A stretch of DNA of 64,000 bases from Trichobilharzia szidati (GCA_944472155.2 OX235277.1:16750804-16814803); one strand, 5' to 3'. Positions 48,718-62,269 are shown, numbered from the stretch's first letter. Made by a program: numbers and translations. The notes: a model not told the origin generated them from the sequence alone.

Positions 48718-49217
48718 NNNNNNNNNNNNNNNNNNNNNNNNNNNNNNNNNNNNNNNNNNNNNNNNNNNNNNNNNNNNNNNNNNNNNNNNNNNNNNNNNNN
48801 NNNNNNNNNNNNNNNNNNNNNNNNNNNNNNNNNNNNNNNNNNNNNNNNNNNNNNNNNNNNNNNNNNNNNNNNNNNNNNNNNNNNNNNNNNNNNNNNNNNN
48901 NNNNNNNNNNNNNNNNNNNNNNNNNNNNNNNNNNNNNNNNNNNNNNNNNNNNNNNNNNNNNNNNNNNNNNNNNNNNNNNNNNNNNNNNNNNNNNNNNNNN
49001 NNNNNNNNNNNNNNNNNNNNNNNNNNNNNNNNNNNNNNNNNNNNNNNNNNNNNNNNNNNNNNNNNNNNNNNNNNNNNNNNNNNNNNNNNNNNNNNNNNNN
49101 NNNNNNNNNNNNNNNNNNNNNNNNNNNNNNNNNNNNNNNNNNNNNNNNNNNNNNNNNNNNNNNNNNNNNNNNNNNNNNNNNNNNNNNNNNNNNNNNNNNN
49201 NNNNNNNNNNNNNNNNN
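48718..49217. other. Assembly gap of 500 N
   Basis: Exactly 500 N, so probably a conventional or estimated size. It separates the PLE-5 open frame from the right R3 arm. A complete PLE would need well over 1 kb more than is shown, so the gap is probably under-sized unless PLE-5 is truncated. Confidence 0.95.
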
Positions 49218-51982
49218 CATAAAAATTGAGTGTCAAACATTTTGATGACTGTATTAGCAAGTCCCTTATGTTAATCACTTTAGTCTGAACCTCACTGATA
49301 TAACCCAGTCAAGATAACTAAGTGCTAGACACCTTTTACCATCAATAAATCAGAACCAGTGATTAGAAAAGATGAACAGCATTTGTAAATCTATTTCAAA
49401 TTAGCTCAAGAGCTGTTTTCAAAAAACTTCGATCCGATCTGATATTTCAATGAGTCTATATTAGTTGAACTTCTTCCTATGTCATTAGAATATATGTGGT
49501 TTAGGGGAAAAACGAAAATGTTATTTTACAGGGTTAACATTGACTAAATTTTATTATGGCACTCTCTTAGCAATCACATGGAATGATTGATTGGATAATG
49601 GACCTACTTCGGAAGATATTTCCCATGAAACTGAAATGTATGAGGAGAAATGAAATGAGGCTATCCATTTTTATAACTACATGAAGGGGAATGTTTTGTT
49701 CATTCATCACTGTTGTGTGGATGAACAAAGAAGTACATTCGGATTTGAGATGGTTATTGACGAAGTGTATGCTCAGCGTCTGTCAAAATTCCTTATTTCT
49801 CTTTCATTCTGTTGGATAATACACTAACTCTTCAGTTGCTTCAATGCGAAAGTCAAGTTCATGACCCACTTAAAAGAATTAGAGTCTAAATAAAGATGAC
49901 AGAAAACGATGAATAATACTCAATATATTTTTCTCAAATAATTGACAGAAGACGTAAGTTTCCACCTCATTAATATTGTACGGCCTTTGAGATGTTACCC
50001 CATTGCAGACAGCTGAATGCTTCCAAAACAACCACAATGTATAACATATATCCACGTCATTATCATATATGTCAAGGATGACAAGAATAAGACTTTGTGT
50101 TGCATAAATAATAATACAGATTATTTTGCAGCTCGGGAGTATGCTTTTATACGGTTGTGTTCTGTGATCTCGTCAGTTTAATCGCGATGTAACTGTCTAG
50201 AGGGAAATTGGAAGCTTAGAAATCAAGTCAATGAAATCAGAGAACACAAACAAAGAAACAGAATGGCGATTATACTGAACCTTTAAGCATTGTAGCGTGT
50301 ACACGACTCGCCTCGAGAAATAAATTAATCGAAACAATTTACATAGAAACTTTAATATAAATTCACATACATTCTCTTATCCAAAGGCATTTCGAATCAG
50401 TTGATATTTGAGTTTACTTTGGAAATTAATCATTAAAATCTGATGCAAAATGACATGATCACAGTACACATTGAACATCGACACATAATTTGTGAGGAGG
50501 TATTCATTATTGGAAAATTATGGTAAAACCTCATGGTCAATGATGTCGTACGTTTACTAAACGATTCTCCAGAATTCAAAATACTTTCAGTTCTTTACAT
50601 AAATGAAGTGCGCCTCACTGTTCACACATTTGCGGAGACCACCTTTACTAACAAAAAATTGTATGCCATTTTGTGGCAGATTTCTACCGTTTTATCTAAC
50701 ATACTGTTTTAAACGAGTTGTGAAACCTCCGCTCTGAAGTAGACGACTTTTCATATATCAGTTTCGATGTATCAAATGCTAGTTCCCTTTAGCGTTTTTG
50801 TAAGAATTACAATTCAAAACGGGCTACATTAACTAGAAATAGTTGCTGTTTATATCTTCAATAAATAGCTCATATATCAAATATTTGTAAAGAGACATTT
50901 ATCAAGGGATACAAATATTTGTTTTTTTCATTTACAGAAGGCCAAAAAATTAGACGAACAGAAGACCAGTGGGTCCGAATCTTCAACATGATAAATTAAT
51001 TGGTCGAAGTTTTACTCTTTAAGAGTGAAATTCACTGTGTTCTAAAATGACTCCCATATATATCAAACCTATTTCTTTTGTTATTGAAATAACCCATAAT
51101 CAATTTTCATTCATTAAAATAAATAATTCATGAAAAGAAATTTATGCACACAAAACGGAGATTTCTACCTGAAATGTAGGAAGAAGTACAGTATCGATGG
51201 TTCAATAACAAGCCACTTTAGTGATCGTGGTTTTTTGTAGTGAACTACTTTGTTTTCTAGTGTTCATGGTATTCTATATTCGGAAGAATTTCTCAGAAAA
51301 TACTTACACATTATCATGATTTTTGTGCCAATATTAACATTTCACACTGTTTCATGCAAGAATGTGATGTACTGTTTACAGAAACACCGTGAATAAGCAA
51401 TGTCATATCAAACCATAATTAAACAATATATCAGAATCATCGTTAATCATAGAATAACCAGAATACTCAGTTAATTAAGAGTGAAATGTAGTCCACTTGA
51501 CAAAAACAACAATTTAATCCATAGAACCACATGACATATGTGTCAGTGATGCTCCTCCTCTACTTCAAGGCATGCTGAACTCATGAAATAGCTTTTTGAT
51601 CCTTAAGAACGCACCGGAAAATATTATTTTATAATTCATGAAATAGATCTATCAACAATTCAAAATATTTGTCAGACCAGGGGATATAGATTCGCAAATG
51701 TGGAATCTTCTGACACTGTTTATCTCATGCAGAGATATTACTCATAAATATCTTTTTCTCCGAAAATATACCCGGAGTATGCAGTAAACGAACGCAACTG
51801 AGAGACTACTACGAATATTAGTAATGATATTTCTATCGGCATAGAACATGTCAATTCGAGTTTTCCAAGCTGCACTGAATATTTGTGAAGCCTTCATTGG
51901 CTCACCACACAACATTTACAGCACATACTTCAAATTGAAGAAAACATTAGGAATTCTCAAATGGTTTGTTAATCACGCAATA

Positions 51983-52057
51983 CGCACCACCTGGGACTAA
52001 ACCCCAGAATCTTCCGGTTACAAGCTAAGCTCGTGTACCATTCAACCACTGGGACCC
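51983..52057 (-). mobile_element. SINE-C in the right arm
   Basis: Minus-strand TGGTTGAATGG A box (52,038-52,048) and a B-box-like GGGTTTAGTCC near 51,993-52,003. Orthologous to 19,378-19,446, so inserted before the arms separated. Confidence 0.55.
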
Positions 52058-53312
52058 ATTTCAATGGCTCATGAATTCTAACTTATACCAATTCGCGATT
52101 TAGCGCGATCCCAACCCATATCATCAGTAAGACATCCATCCCTACACGTGACTAAATGGACCTTCCTATTAACGACTTCTCACTTGAACCCCAGGAAACT
52201 TCATACTGCAGCAAGTCACTGGCGAGCATCAGATTTATTTTCAATGGTTGCTTTTGAATTATTGAACTTGTTCTTACGAGTAGATCACAGAATGATATCA
52301 GTAAGAGAATTATTGAAGACTGCAGATCACTGGACTGCTGTTTCATCATAGTATGAGAATCACTGCTGTAGGCATAATAAAACAGCTGTCTAGTACTCTT
52401 TGATTTTCAATGATTCTCTAGCTGATATCAATCTACGATCAGCTCGTAAAAACAAATCTAACTCTTACAAATCAAACATTGAAAACATAAATCAACCACA
52501 AAAAGATATAATATTCAAACACTCATTTTTTCAAGCTTATTTCATGTAGAAGTATGCTATGCAGATGGTATTCAGTGAGACAATGAAATTCCCGCTACTA
52601 AACTTGTCAGCTCAGAGAACGCGTTTAAACCAAAACATTATCCGCAATCCAATGAATACTGATGGGTAGAAGTAATAAGGAACCTCGTATCTCTTTCATT
52701 GATGAAAACTTTCAATGCTGTTGAATTCCAACTTTTTTCTGCAGAAAACCTATGATTTGCGTGAAACTAAAACATGAGTCACCAATGTTGACCACACCAA
52801 CGGGCATCTACCAACACACCTGCTTTGTGTGAAGCTAAGTATTTTGACCGAACTCATCGTTGGCGACCCAGTAATTGATCGTTATAATTTATCCCTAGCT
52901 TTGATATACCAATTGAGAGCTTAGGTTCAACTCAATAATATTTTCACGGCGTTCTTTCGTCTTCACACAACTGAAATGTATTGCAATAATTCATGTTGTT
53001 TGACTTCTATATAACTGTGTATCATAAGAAAGTGTGTTACAAGAATGTTCGAAATGTGTAACGCAAATACAATCCACGTGTATGATTAATCACATCTTCT
53101 TAATTTTTCTCCGAAATTCATAGAAAGGAATAATTATTTTGAAAAGACAATATGTTTAACAAAGTTACTATTTGAATCGGAGTTGATTTCAATATTGGGT
53201 GGTACGGAATTTCAAGGCAATAAGCCTTTTCGTGCCAAGCACTTCACATTTTCCCACCTAACATTAACTCAAGCAAAGCTAATTCACTAACTATCCAACA
53301 TAATTACATTTT

Positions 53313-53520
53313 ATGGATGGAGTAGTTTGTAAGAGAATATATGATGAAAACGATGACTAGAATCTTTTGAACCATGAGAAATTATTACAATGCATACAAT
53401 TAACAATGAAATTAGAGAGTGGTTGTGCTTGTGAACTGCTGGTGAATGGCACTGAAGTTATCGATTAGTGGGGAAATATCAGCCTTATATATTTAGGAAA
53501 CAGAATATTCACTGACATTT
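53313..53520 (+). pseudogene. Decayed counterpart of the 18.0 kb candidate exon
   Basis: The frame MDGVVCKRIYDENDD, stop, NLLNHEK, then LLVNGTEVID, stop, WGNISLIYLGNRIFTD parallels 18,246-18,019. Two stops make it inactive. Confidence 0.45.
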
Positions 53521-53523
53521 ATT

Positions 53524-53903
53524 TTCCTTCACGTTCCCAAGTGAAACATAGGGCTTCAAGCTAGTGGCTTGAAGTTCCTGTAGCAGTGTTGATATGATTA
53601 TGAGCAATAGTTTGTGCTCGAAACGTCATCAGTTAATATAACTGTACTACACTGTGTGATTTATCAAAATAAAATCTTATCCATTATGGATTTATACTCT
53701 ACCACAGTGCCCAAGTTTTATACTTATATCAATGTAGCAGTGTTTATTTTACAGGATGTGGTTGCTAGCCTCATGCCCAACTTTCCTCTTCAACAGCATT
53801 ATTTCTGGCCTTAGCGAGGTAAAGGAGTGTGGAGGCAGGGGATCGAACCCTGGACCATGTGCATGGTCGGCGAGCGTCCTAACCGCTATACCACCGACGC
53901 ACT
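53524..53903 (-). mobile_element. SINE-B interrupted by a 143-base insertion
   Basis: The tRNA-like head is at 53,830-53,903 and the tail at 53,524-53,580; the body matches 26,790-27,013. A 143-base piece (53,591-53,733) sits inside it, flanked by an exact 11-base duplication GTAGCAGTGTT at 53,580-53,590 and 53,734-53,744. The insert is a PLE-4-type tail. Confidence 0.85.
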
Positions 53904-55269
53904 TTACGTAAGGTTAGGAAAATGAAACTGTTTCTTTATTTTAAAATGTCACAGGACGATCAATTACCAAGAGATTATCAGTAGTCTTCGGACGGATGTA
54001 GGTTAGGAATTAGTATTAAGAGATGCGGATTTTGGGTATGGTTGACGTTCATTTCAGAACAAATTACCGTTGTGTACCATGAACAGCACTGATTTTCATT
54101 TGGAAAGTCAATTTCTCTTTATAACCTTCATCGTACTTGAAGAAACAGTTTGCAATAAAAGAGGATGCAAGTGTGCAACTAAACTTAATATATTCGCACA
54201 TTCCATAACCATTAATTAAATCTTTTGGAAACAGTGAACATATTTTACATGATTCTATTTAGCAGCACCACGTAACGCACATTCATATTAGGACGCTTTC
54301 TGTGCCTGTTCACTATTGGGTCTTGAATACGTGAGAAAAAATAATCAGGAAGATACACTCAACTATTCTTAAGAGGAGTATTGAAAATATTGTCATTCAC
54401 TGGGCGTGAAGGCTTGAAATAATGCTTTCAGAATTAAGTCAATTTACAGATTAAAGAGAAATAGCATTGTGGATGAAATGATTATTCATTATTCATGAAA
54501 TCTGCTGAAATCTATGCATTTCTAAATGTTTCTGTTAAAAGACATCGCCATTATTGACACTACTGATAATTTTTTCAGTTGACAGTATGAATAAATGTTC
54601 ACTTCTTCTGGACATTTCCTATTTATGGCTTTTCGTATTGAGGAATAACATCCGGTGAAGGAGTCGAATGCATAATGTGAATGCATAAAATAATAATAGG
54701 TGTATAACAAAAGTAGTATACAATTTTTATACTCTGCCTCTATAGCGTCAATTGGTACTATTACGTTTCTAACTTTCAACTGTCCCCAGTATTATTTCAC
54801 TGTTTCCATTTGTCATTCTATATCAATATTGTTTGTCAACGTTGAATTCTATGTTTTCAAATTTCACAGAATGTTACATTACGTTTCTTTTTCATGGGAT
54901 TCGCCTTCTAATCCTATAATTGCACACCCCTCCGAACTTATGTACATACGTCCTATGGATCATTCTATATATGACATTAATTGTTTTACACATTGACAGC
55001 TAAATATGTTTATAATAACAAATATGTATATTGCATTTCATACTTGCATAACTGCATTCACATCTATGATTTATTTTCCTCACCGTTTATAAAGCTTTAT
55101 GTATACGATTGTACACATAGGTAAATTATCCGACGAAATAAGTCTCTTCTCTGAATCACTCGTTGTTATTTTCTGATTGTTACAGTGGACGTTTTCTATG
55201 AATTTACAGCCTACACAAATATTAAAATTCCCTCTAATACTCCTTACTGAAAATCGCAGACAAATCCCG

Positions 55270-57240
55270 TAAAAAGCAAAATCTGCTAATACTACTTGGG
55301 AGGAGTTGATCTGATTTCACTTAGCTGCGCACATGACTGCATGGAGTTTGAGTTGAGCAAGAACAGCATCTGGTTATAATCATTTTATTTCTCTTCAACT
55401 TTCATCATGGCTTCAAACAAATTCATAAAGGAGAATAATGCTTCGAAAAATAAACTTTACCCACTCTGTATTGTTGGTTTTTCTTTATACAATGTTTCAT
55501 GAAATCAATCAATCTAAAAGAGGTGTAGGAATAATAAAATTTGAACTCATCGATCATTACCTCTGAAGAGAGTAAAGGTTTCTTCGACCATTCCGTCTGT
55601 GCTAAACTATTCTCATCCATATCCTTAATTTGACTCTATCCCATTTTGTGTTTTTGCATTCAACTTGTGTATCCTTCTCGTATTATGTAAGGTGACATTC
55701 ATAATTTCACTCTGAAAAATATCCTGCATTATTTCACTTGTCACCTTTGTTTAATTCAGTACAATTTCTAGCAACCTTGCTTCATCCGAATTGTCAGACT
55801 GTTTGTTGTATGATGCACTAATAACCTGTATATCTTATTATTTCTACACTGCTCATTTTGCGATTCATCTATTTCATGGAAAGGTTTACAAATTGGACGA
55901 CCAATTATCTTTTGTCATTTCCACATTATAATTACTACGAAAAAGAATACTTTCATATCTATACTGTACTACTGATCATCAACAACAAGTAGCATCATTT
56001 CACACTTTGAGTGAAATTTCATAATAATCTACTCATTATGATTGTTGACATTTTGCTTAATCTGCAGTAATTACTCAGCGCTGTCTGCACATTATTATCT
56101 ATTCCTGTTCCACCCTTTGTTGATCATTCTCTATTCTGATCCTGTAAGTAGATATCAATGAGCCCTTTCTTCATCTGATATTGAAAACAACAAAGAATAA
56201 CAATAATTCAAAATACGTTTCATGTAAACAATAATATGAATCAATAAAAAACAATTGCAAATAATGATGAAGTGATGCTCACTGACGATTGATATAACCA
56301 AGTGAATTATTGGAGTAGCTTATACCAAGAGAGAAAAGTAAGAAAATTCACCAGGGTAGCGTGGAATTCATAAGTGCAGTAGTGTGGTTTTCTCGTCAGT
56401 AGTGTTGCCAACATTGACAATACTGCAATCTTCTTCATTCATTTAATCTCCCTGATGAATTTGAATAAAGCAAGAACAGCGATGGTGTGCAAAATAATAC
56501 GGTACCATTCCATTCATTCTGCACCTTGTCTTGAAATCCCTTGAAATTACTGGATGAATGCTGTATTCATCATTAGGATAATTTATTTTTCAGCTCCACT
56601 TATTATTTTCATATGAGGTTCATATGATGTTTCTTTTAAGTTTTTGATATCTTTACGGCGGAAATGTACAATATGATATTTACAGAAAGATGCTCTTCAA
56701 CGCATTTTTCATTTGCCAATAAATATTCTCAGGGAAGTCCTCCCTTGACAAATCGAAGATAAATTTTAAAAGCTATCAATTCACTGACTCTTGGAGTCAC
56801 CAATGTAACTCCTCAATGTTCTGAAAGCTAATTTAGAAGTAATCGGTGGAGTTTAATCAGAATTTATCCGTCTAACAAATGTTAGCAACATCCATAATCA
56901 CAAAATTTCACATGTAATTTAAGGATATTCGTCTCCAGTTATGAAGTAATCACAAAAGTGACTGACAAATTTCGAGCTCGTAAAATTCGCTTTTAAATTC
57001 AGGCATAACTGCAATTTGTAAAACATTTTTTCTACTTGGCAGCAGAAGTTATCAAAAAGTGCTTTTTATTTAGAGAGAGTACTTTGGTAAAAAATCATTT
57101 GATGAAGTCGCGATATTCAGCTGCATTTGCGAATTCCCTCACCGTAATATCCTAGGTCCGATCTAACGTCTAAAATAGCAGTTTGGAAACGAATGAGGCA
57201 CTAGCGATCCAAATTTTCAAGACCAGGCTGTGTATTAATG
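55270..57240 (-). pseudogene. R2 copy d: 3' end of a MEG-like gene
   Basis: Follows the right R3 arm directly. Minus-strand units: terminal exon 56,155-56,174 (acceptor ATATCAG, NEERAH-type ending then TGA), a 51-base exon homologue at about 56,280-56,325 that has lost its acceptor side and carries a TAA, and the 36-base exon at 55,561-55,596 (GMVEETFTLFR). Compared with the tandem unit it lacks about 656 bases at the point matching 40,902-41,557. Probably not functional. Confidence 0.5.
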
Positions 57241-57539
57241 AGAAACGCGTCGGAATTTTTTCCCCACCAGGGCCATCATAAGCAGTCAGCTCTCTCAATA
57301 GATATTTTATTATAAGGTTTCCTAGCCAAACTTCCTGTTCATTGATGCTGTTTTCACAGTTTTAATACCTGTTTGTGATCCTAATACCTTGACTCTTGAC
57401 CGGAAATAGCTATGGGACTTTCTCACCCATTAACTGTAAATGCACGGAGATACAATCTATTTGATGACACTTTCACATACAGTGTTAAAAACAGAACATA
57501 TCTATGGCTTTTTGGCACATAGAAACTCACTGGTAGAGG

Positions 57540-58642
57540 GAATAAAATTCACATTTGAATAACAAAATGAATGAGCAAGGAGAATTAGCTACGGTGTTAG
57601 ATTGTAAAATAAAACTAACAGAATGTGAACTTCACATTAGCATTTATAAAGAACCGATGCATTCTGCTAATAAATATTTAGACTTTGATTCATCACATCC
57701 GTTGTGTGTCAAGGCAGACAAAGTTAAGTGTCTAACAAACCGAGCAATAGCAAGCACTAAGTAGTACAAGAAAAGACCTAAACGATGAAATGAAACAGAT
57801 GGAACAATAGCTGGTTGTTGTTAAATATCTATCTTATAAAATTCTTCAGGAAGACTAGAACAGGTCGAAAGCAAAATAAAAATAATTGTGAAACTAGTAA
57901 TGATAACATAAATAAGAGAGAATATAAGGCATCTACAGTCCTACCATATAAATATGGGACATCTGAGACCCTAAGTAGTAGCATTCATAATAAAGCAGGA
58001 ATTAGAGTGGCATTTAAACCTACAAGCTCACTCAGGGAGAAGCTCTGGCGGTTAAAGGACCCTATCGGTTGACTCCATTAGACAAAATAATATAATTTAC
58101 AAAATACCTTGCAGTGATTGTGAGTTCAACTACGTAGATCAAACTAGTAGATCGGGAGTAGTCAGCTTGTCAGAACATACCAATTTAACTATGGTTGGAA
58201 TGATTGATCCCACGATGATAAGTAATTTAGAAAAAAGCTAAGCGACAGCACTTCACGCATCAACACACACACACACACAATAGGATGAGAGAGGGTTAAG
58301 ATTCTAAGAAGTAATATAGGTGGGTGGAGATAGAGATTAATCGCTAAATCTTTGTTCAACGAGTCTACACCCACTCCATGCAACTGAAATGACTGATCAC
58401 TCATACCGGAAATATGGAAAATAGTATAACCAATCAAATCAGGCGATGGGAAATGATGGAATCACATAAACGAATTTTGAAAGTTGTGTGAATACCTTGA
58501 TATGATTATCAGTGGCAATAAATTGTGCTCAAAACATCATCAGTAAATATTACTGTATAATACTGTGAGACTTTATCAAAACAAATTTTTCCCATAATGG
58601 AATTATACTCTACCACAGTGCACGAGTGTTATTCTTACATCA
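57540..58642 (+). pseudogene. PLE-4: RT end, linker, GIY-YIG domain and 3' tail
   Basis: In order: ELHISIYKEPMHSANKYLDF (end of RT, 57,628 onward), linker NKREYKASTVLPYKYGTSET and KAGIRVAFKPTSSLREKLWR (57,920-58,060), then after a frameshift near 58,070 the nuclease IIYKIPCSDCEFNYVDQTSR and SGVVSLSEHTNL, with a stop after NLEKS. The YIG glycine is aspartate here. The tail at 58,499-58,642 matches the solo insertions at 53.6 and 31.6 kb. Inactive. Confidence 0.85.
58262..58279. repeat. (CA)n microsatellite
   Basis: About nine CA units inside the decayed PLE-4 nuclease region, where they help destroy the frame. Confidence 0.9.
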
Positions 58643-58649
58643 GCTATAC

Positions 58650-60480
58650 AAAAATGGACTATTGTGAATTCGAATGTTCATGAATGAGATTCTACCGTCT
58701 AAATATGCACTCCATGTAACTGTATTTGACAGATTATTTACAGCGTGTTCCAGTTCTGAAAACTGGACACACATTTAGTTATACAGAATAATGGTAACTT
58801 TGTCAGTCTGAATGCTAATCACCATACCTTTGACAGTATCTGTGGTATGGACGGATAGCGTTTAATACTCTTCGTGGCGCTAAACATCACTTTAGAAAGT
58901 GTATTTTGCTTGTTCCACAGAGGCAAACACTGCGGATGTATTAGAAATGTAACAACAGAAGATAAGGGCCAGGCAACAGATCGTTTATTAGGGAAAATCA
59001 ACACATATTTATAGATTTTATTGTACATTATTGTAGATTATTGTTAGTAGAAAATACAGTCTTTTGATTGTTTGTTTCTCACAGAAAGTTAACCTCGCAT
59101 CTCTTTGTGGCTGTGTCAGATCATCTGTATGATAAGTGTATCCGCCTACGCAAAGTCTTTCTTCTCATTTTCTCACCACCAATATTGAGGACATAAACAC
59201 TGACATCAATTACTGTCTACCAACTTTGGCTAGCAGCCAGCTCTCACCACAAAAATACTCCTCTTTAGATTGAACTTGTTCAATGTGGAAATGGTCTAGG
59301 CTCGGCACAATAAACAAGATTCAAATTTCTACCACTAATATGGTGTCCGTTGGTGCTTCTATATGGTGAATGCGTCACCGAATGCATTTCCAACAAACTG
59401 AAGACTTTCATTAACACTTGTCTCCTTTTCCCGATTAAATGGTCAACTAAAAGGATCAGAAAGAAGAGACTTTATCGATGAACCAACAGTTACGTGTCGC
59501 CGAACAAATACACTGAATTTAGTCATGGTGGACAGGATAAACACTGAGGATACCGTTGGGTGAAATCACGCGCAAGGTGGGTTCTACAGCAGGAAGAGAT
59601 ATGATGGGGATTGAAATGTAACCTGGAGAAGATAGTTTGAGAAGAATTTGAAGGCTTATGAACAGTCGTAAAACCTGCCATAAAGACTGAAGACAATAGA
59701 GCGAAATAGTGATATGTTGCTGTTAACCTATATTTCATTTTAAATCCAAGGAAATACTAACATTAGTGATCAGCTGAAATGGTGTATCCACTTGATCGGA
59801 TAAAATTACATGCTATTTAATAGGTAAAGGACGGACTACAATGTCACTTGTACCAATATCTCATTGAAGAAACTACGCATACTTTGTCATGTGCATTTTC
59901 CGCTTTACATCAGTGTAGACACTTCAAACTCCTTTATCTACATACATTATTTGTATTCATTACAATGCTGTCTTTCCTTTGCATGTCATTGCGAATTCTC
60001 TGTATCATATTCTCACCAGAATACTAATTAATTTGTCATATATGTTTTTAATTTTCTTTAGCCCACTCCTTCAAATTTGTTTTACTGACTGTTTACAAAT
60101 CCCTAAACATCATCCAGCATCATTTTCTTTGATGTTTGATATTTAGACTCGTAAACTCACTAGGCTCTTAGCTCAAACTTTCCGAGTTTGATACACAATG
60201 ATTTTATATGTTTGTTATGCTTTACTGTCCAAAGAGAACAGATCTACAGGGATCCATTTGATGTTTGTTGGACATCTTATTTGAAAAGTCTGTCGAAGAA
60301 AACATTTGTGGATAATCTTTGAAAGGCTTTAGAAATGGAGTGTCAGTGCATAGAAGATTATGTCAACTGGGAAAAATTTTTGCTAACAACTGAAAACCAC
60401 TACTAATTGCAATCAGTTTATTCTTATTTATAATTCTAATAAAGGTGAATGAAGACATTTACTTTTATTTTACTTGACGG
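58650..60480. other. No gene recognised
   Basis: AT-rich sequence without protein-like frames, paired micro-exon signals or recognised repeats. Confidence 0.45.
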
Positions 60481-60689
60481 TGACTATCAGTGGACTGGTG
60501 AATAACCAGTGGGGGTGGTACCTGCCTGCTTAGTGCGAGATGGTGTTCTAACTAATACTAGAGCCTCCTAACTCACCCATCATTTTACACGCTAAGGTAT
60601 TATCCACTAAGCCTATGGGTACGGAGTTATAGTCTCAGTGGGGACATCATAATTCATTAATGTGGCCGATCGCTCAAAAAATATGTAAG

Positions 60690-60960
60690 TGAAAATGAAG
60701 TTGGATCGGGCGTAAACTAAGGAGGCTGTCAAATGAAATCACGTGCAATTCAGGCCACTGCTTGAGTGGAATCCCGTTTGGAAGAGACGAATGAGCCATC
60801 GGTGCGACAGTGACGTGGAGAAGATGGTGCTAGTAGGATATGTGAGATTATGGGAAATCGTGAACCTGGAGAGGACACAGGCAATAGGACAAACTGAGTA
60901 TATGTTGTTGAAGCCCTATGTTCCACTCGGAAACTAAGGGGATAGTAATAATTACAAGAA
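60690..60960 (+). mobile_element. LINE 3' terminal fragment
   Basis: The frame LLEWNPVWKRRMSHR and its neighbours resemble the C-terminal end of RTE-like non-LTR retrotransposon proteins (WNP plus KRR). They are followed by the tail GAAGCCCTATGTTCCACTCG at 60,911-60,930. Broken by stops. The tail is shared with the SINE-B copies and with the fragment at 63.1-63.9 kb. Between 60,960 and 62,265 nothing else is seen except a SINE-A scrap near 62,060-62,100. Confidence 0.55.
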
Positions 60961-62269
60961 TATCAAAAATCTCTTGAACTATAAGAGAGGAAAGTAGGTT
61001 TCTATGGACCATGTTGACCAGTGTTTTAAATAAAACAAGCGAAACAAATTGAGCAGGATTACATGGTGCCACTTCATTTTATTCTCTCTTTCCTACTCCC
61101 TTTAACCCAAACATCTCTGCGTTTGTCGACAGTAGTCCGCAGCTGAATAAATGTTAAATTTTTCCCTCGATTTTCTGTGGTTTCCATGTAATGAGAGCTC
61201 GTAACCAAATATATCTTGAGATCAATATAATACCCAGTAAGTGTGTATCAAGAATGGATTATGAGCCAGCGTTTATTGATATCTGCCCTTCAAGGAAGTG
61301 AACTAGCTGTGAAATGGTGATGTTCTTCTTTGAGAATTCCTCTTGTTCCGCAAATCTAGAATCCTTTGAACAGTCATAAACTCCTCATGACGTTGAATGA
61401 TGACCAAATTAATACTTCAGTTGAAAAAAAATATCAAATATGTTAATGACAAAAGAATTAGAAACGTTATTCATTTATATCAAGCTAAACATTTACAGTG
61501 TTTAAACCGTGTTTCATGAGATAACGTTTTACCTACTCACAGATTTTCAGGGGTTGAAATCATGTTACCTCGACAGTGTTTCCAATATACGAAATGTGCT
61601 TGATTCCCTGGAAACATCCTAATATCTTCACATTTATATTTCCAGTAGCTGAGAGAATATGAAGTATTTACATTGCTGTATTAAAAACCTTGATTTGGCC
61701 ATATATGAAACGTCTGTATATACACACTGGTGCGAAGAAACACGATCGGAAGCAGTACTAGGCCTCACTGAATCGAAAGTTTATTCACCGTATCGATGAA
61801 TAATGCTTCTGATAATTTTTTAGGAGAGCATTTTACTGAATGTATTTGCTACTGCTTCTTTCTGTCTTTATAACAAGAAACCGTTGATGTAAAACATCAA
61901 TGTAGTCAAGCGGTGCAAAGACAGTAGCACGTGTTAAATCTATAGCTATAATCACACCTCCAATTCATGTACTCCCCAAGACAGAAAGATTCTCAAGGTT
62001 GTCAACAAAGAAAAAATCTACGGAACAAGATCTATTACATTTTTTCTACACATTTCAATGGTGTTAGATGGCTGAAGGTAATTAGCAGGAAGCCTTGCGA
62101 TTTCAGTGAAAAGCATAAAGTAACTCCTGAAAATTCCCTTCTACCCAATTCGATAGCTCTTTGAGACTAATCAATCCTTTTCATATCAACTCTAAGTGCA
62201 TGATGTAATTTACACATTGAAATGACAAGTAACAACATGATCGATGATATGCGTAACTGAAAACTACTC

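Larger units (their letters stand above)
49218..55260. repeat. R3 right arm of the large inverted repeat
   Basis: Inverted counterpart of 16,540-22,410; anchors are given there. It carries its own insertions, notably SINE-B with a nested PLE tail at 53,524-53,903, which the left arm lacks. At about 55,260 it passes into R2 copy d. Candidate 12-base plus-strand exon at 54,643-54,654 (acceptor GTATTGAG, donor GTGAAG). Confidence 0.85.

Noticed and set aside
48571..49278. Several long frames spanning the N run
   Set aside because: Artefacts of untranslatable N; only the plus-strand frame from 47,822 has PLE motifs.
50560..50960. Possible symmetric micro-exons in the R3 arms, such as GTAAGAATT donors at about 50,800 and 20,930
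   Set aside because: Splice-like pairs are conserved between the arms but enclose 5 or 7 bases, which breaks the MEG phase rule, so they are not annotated as exons.
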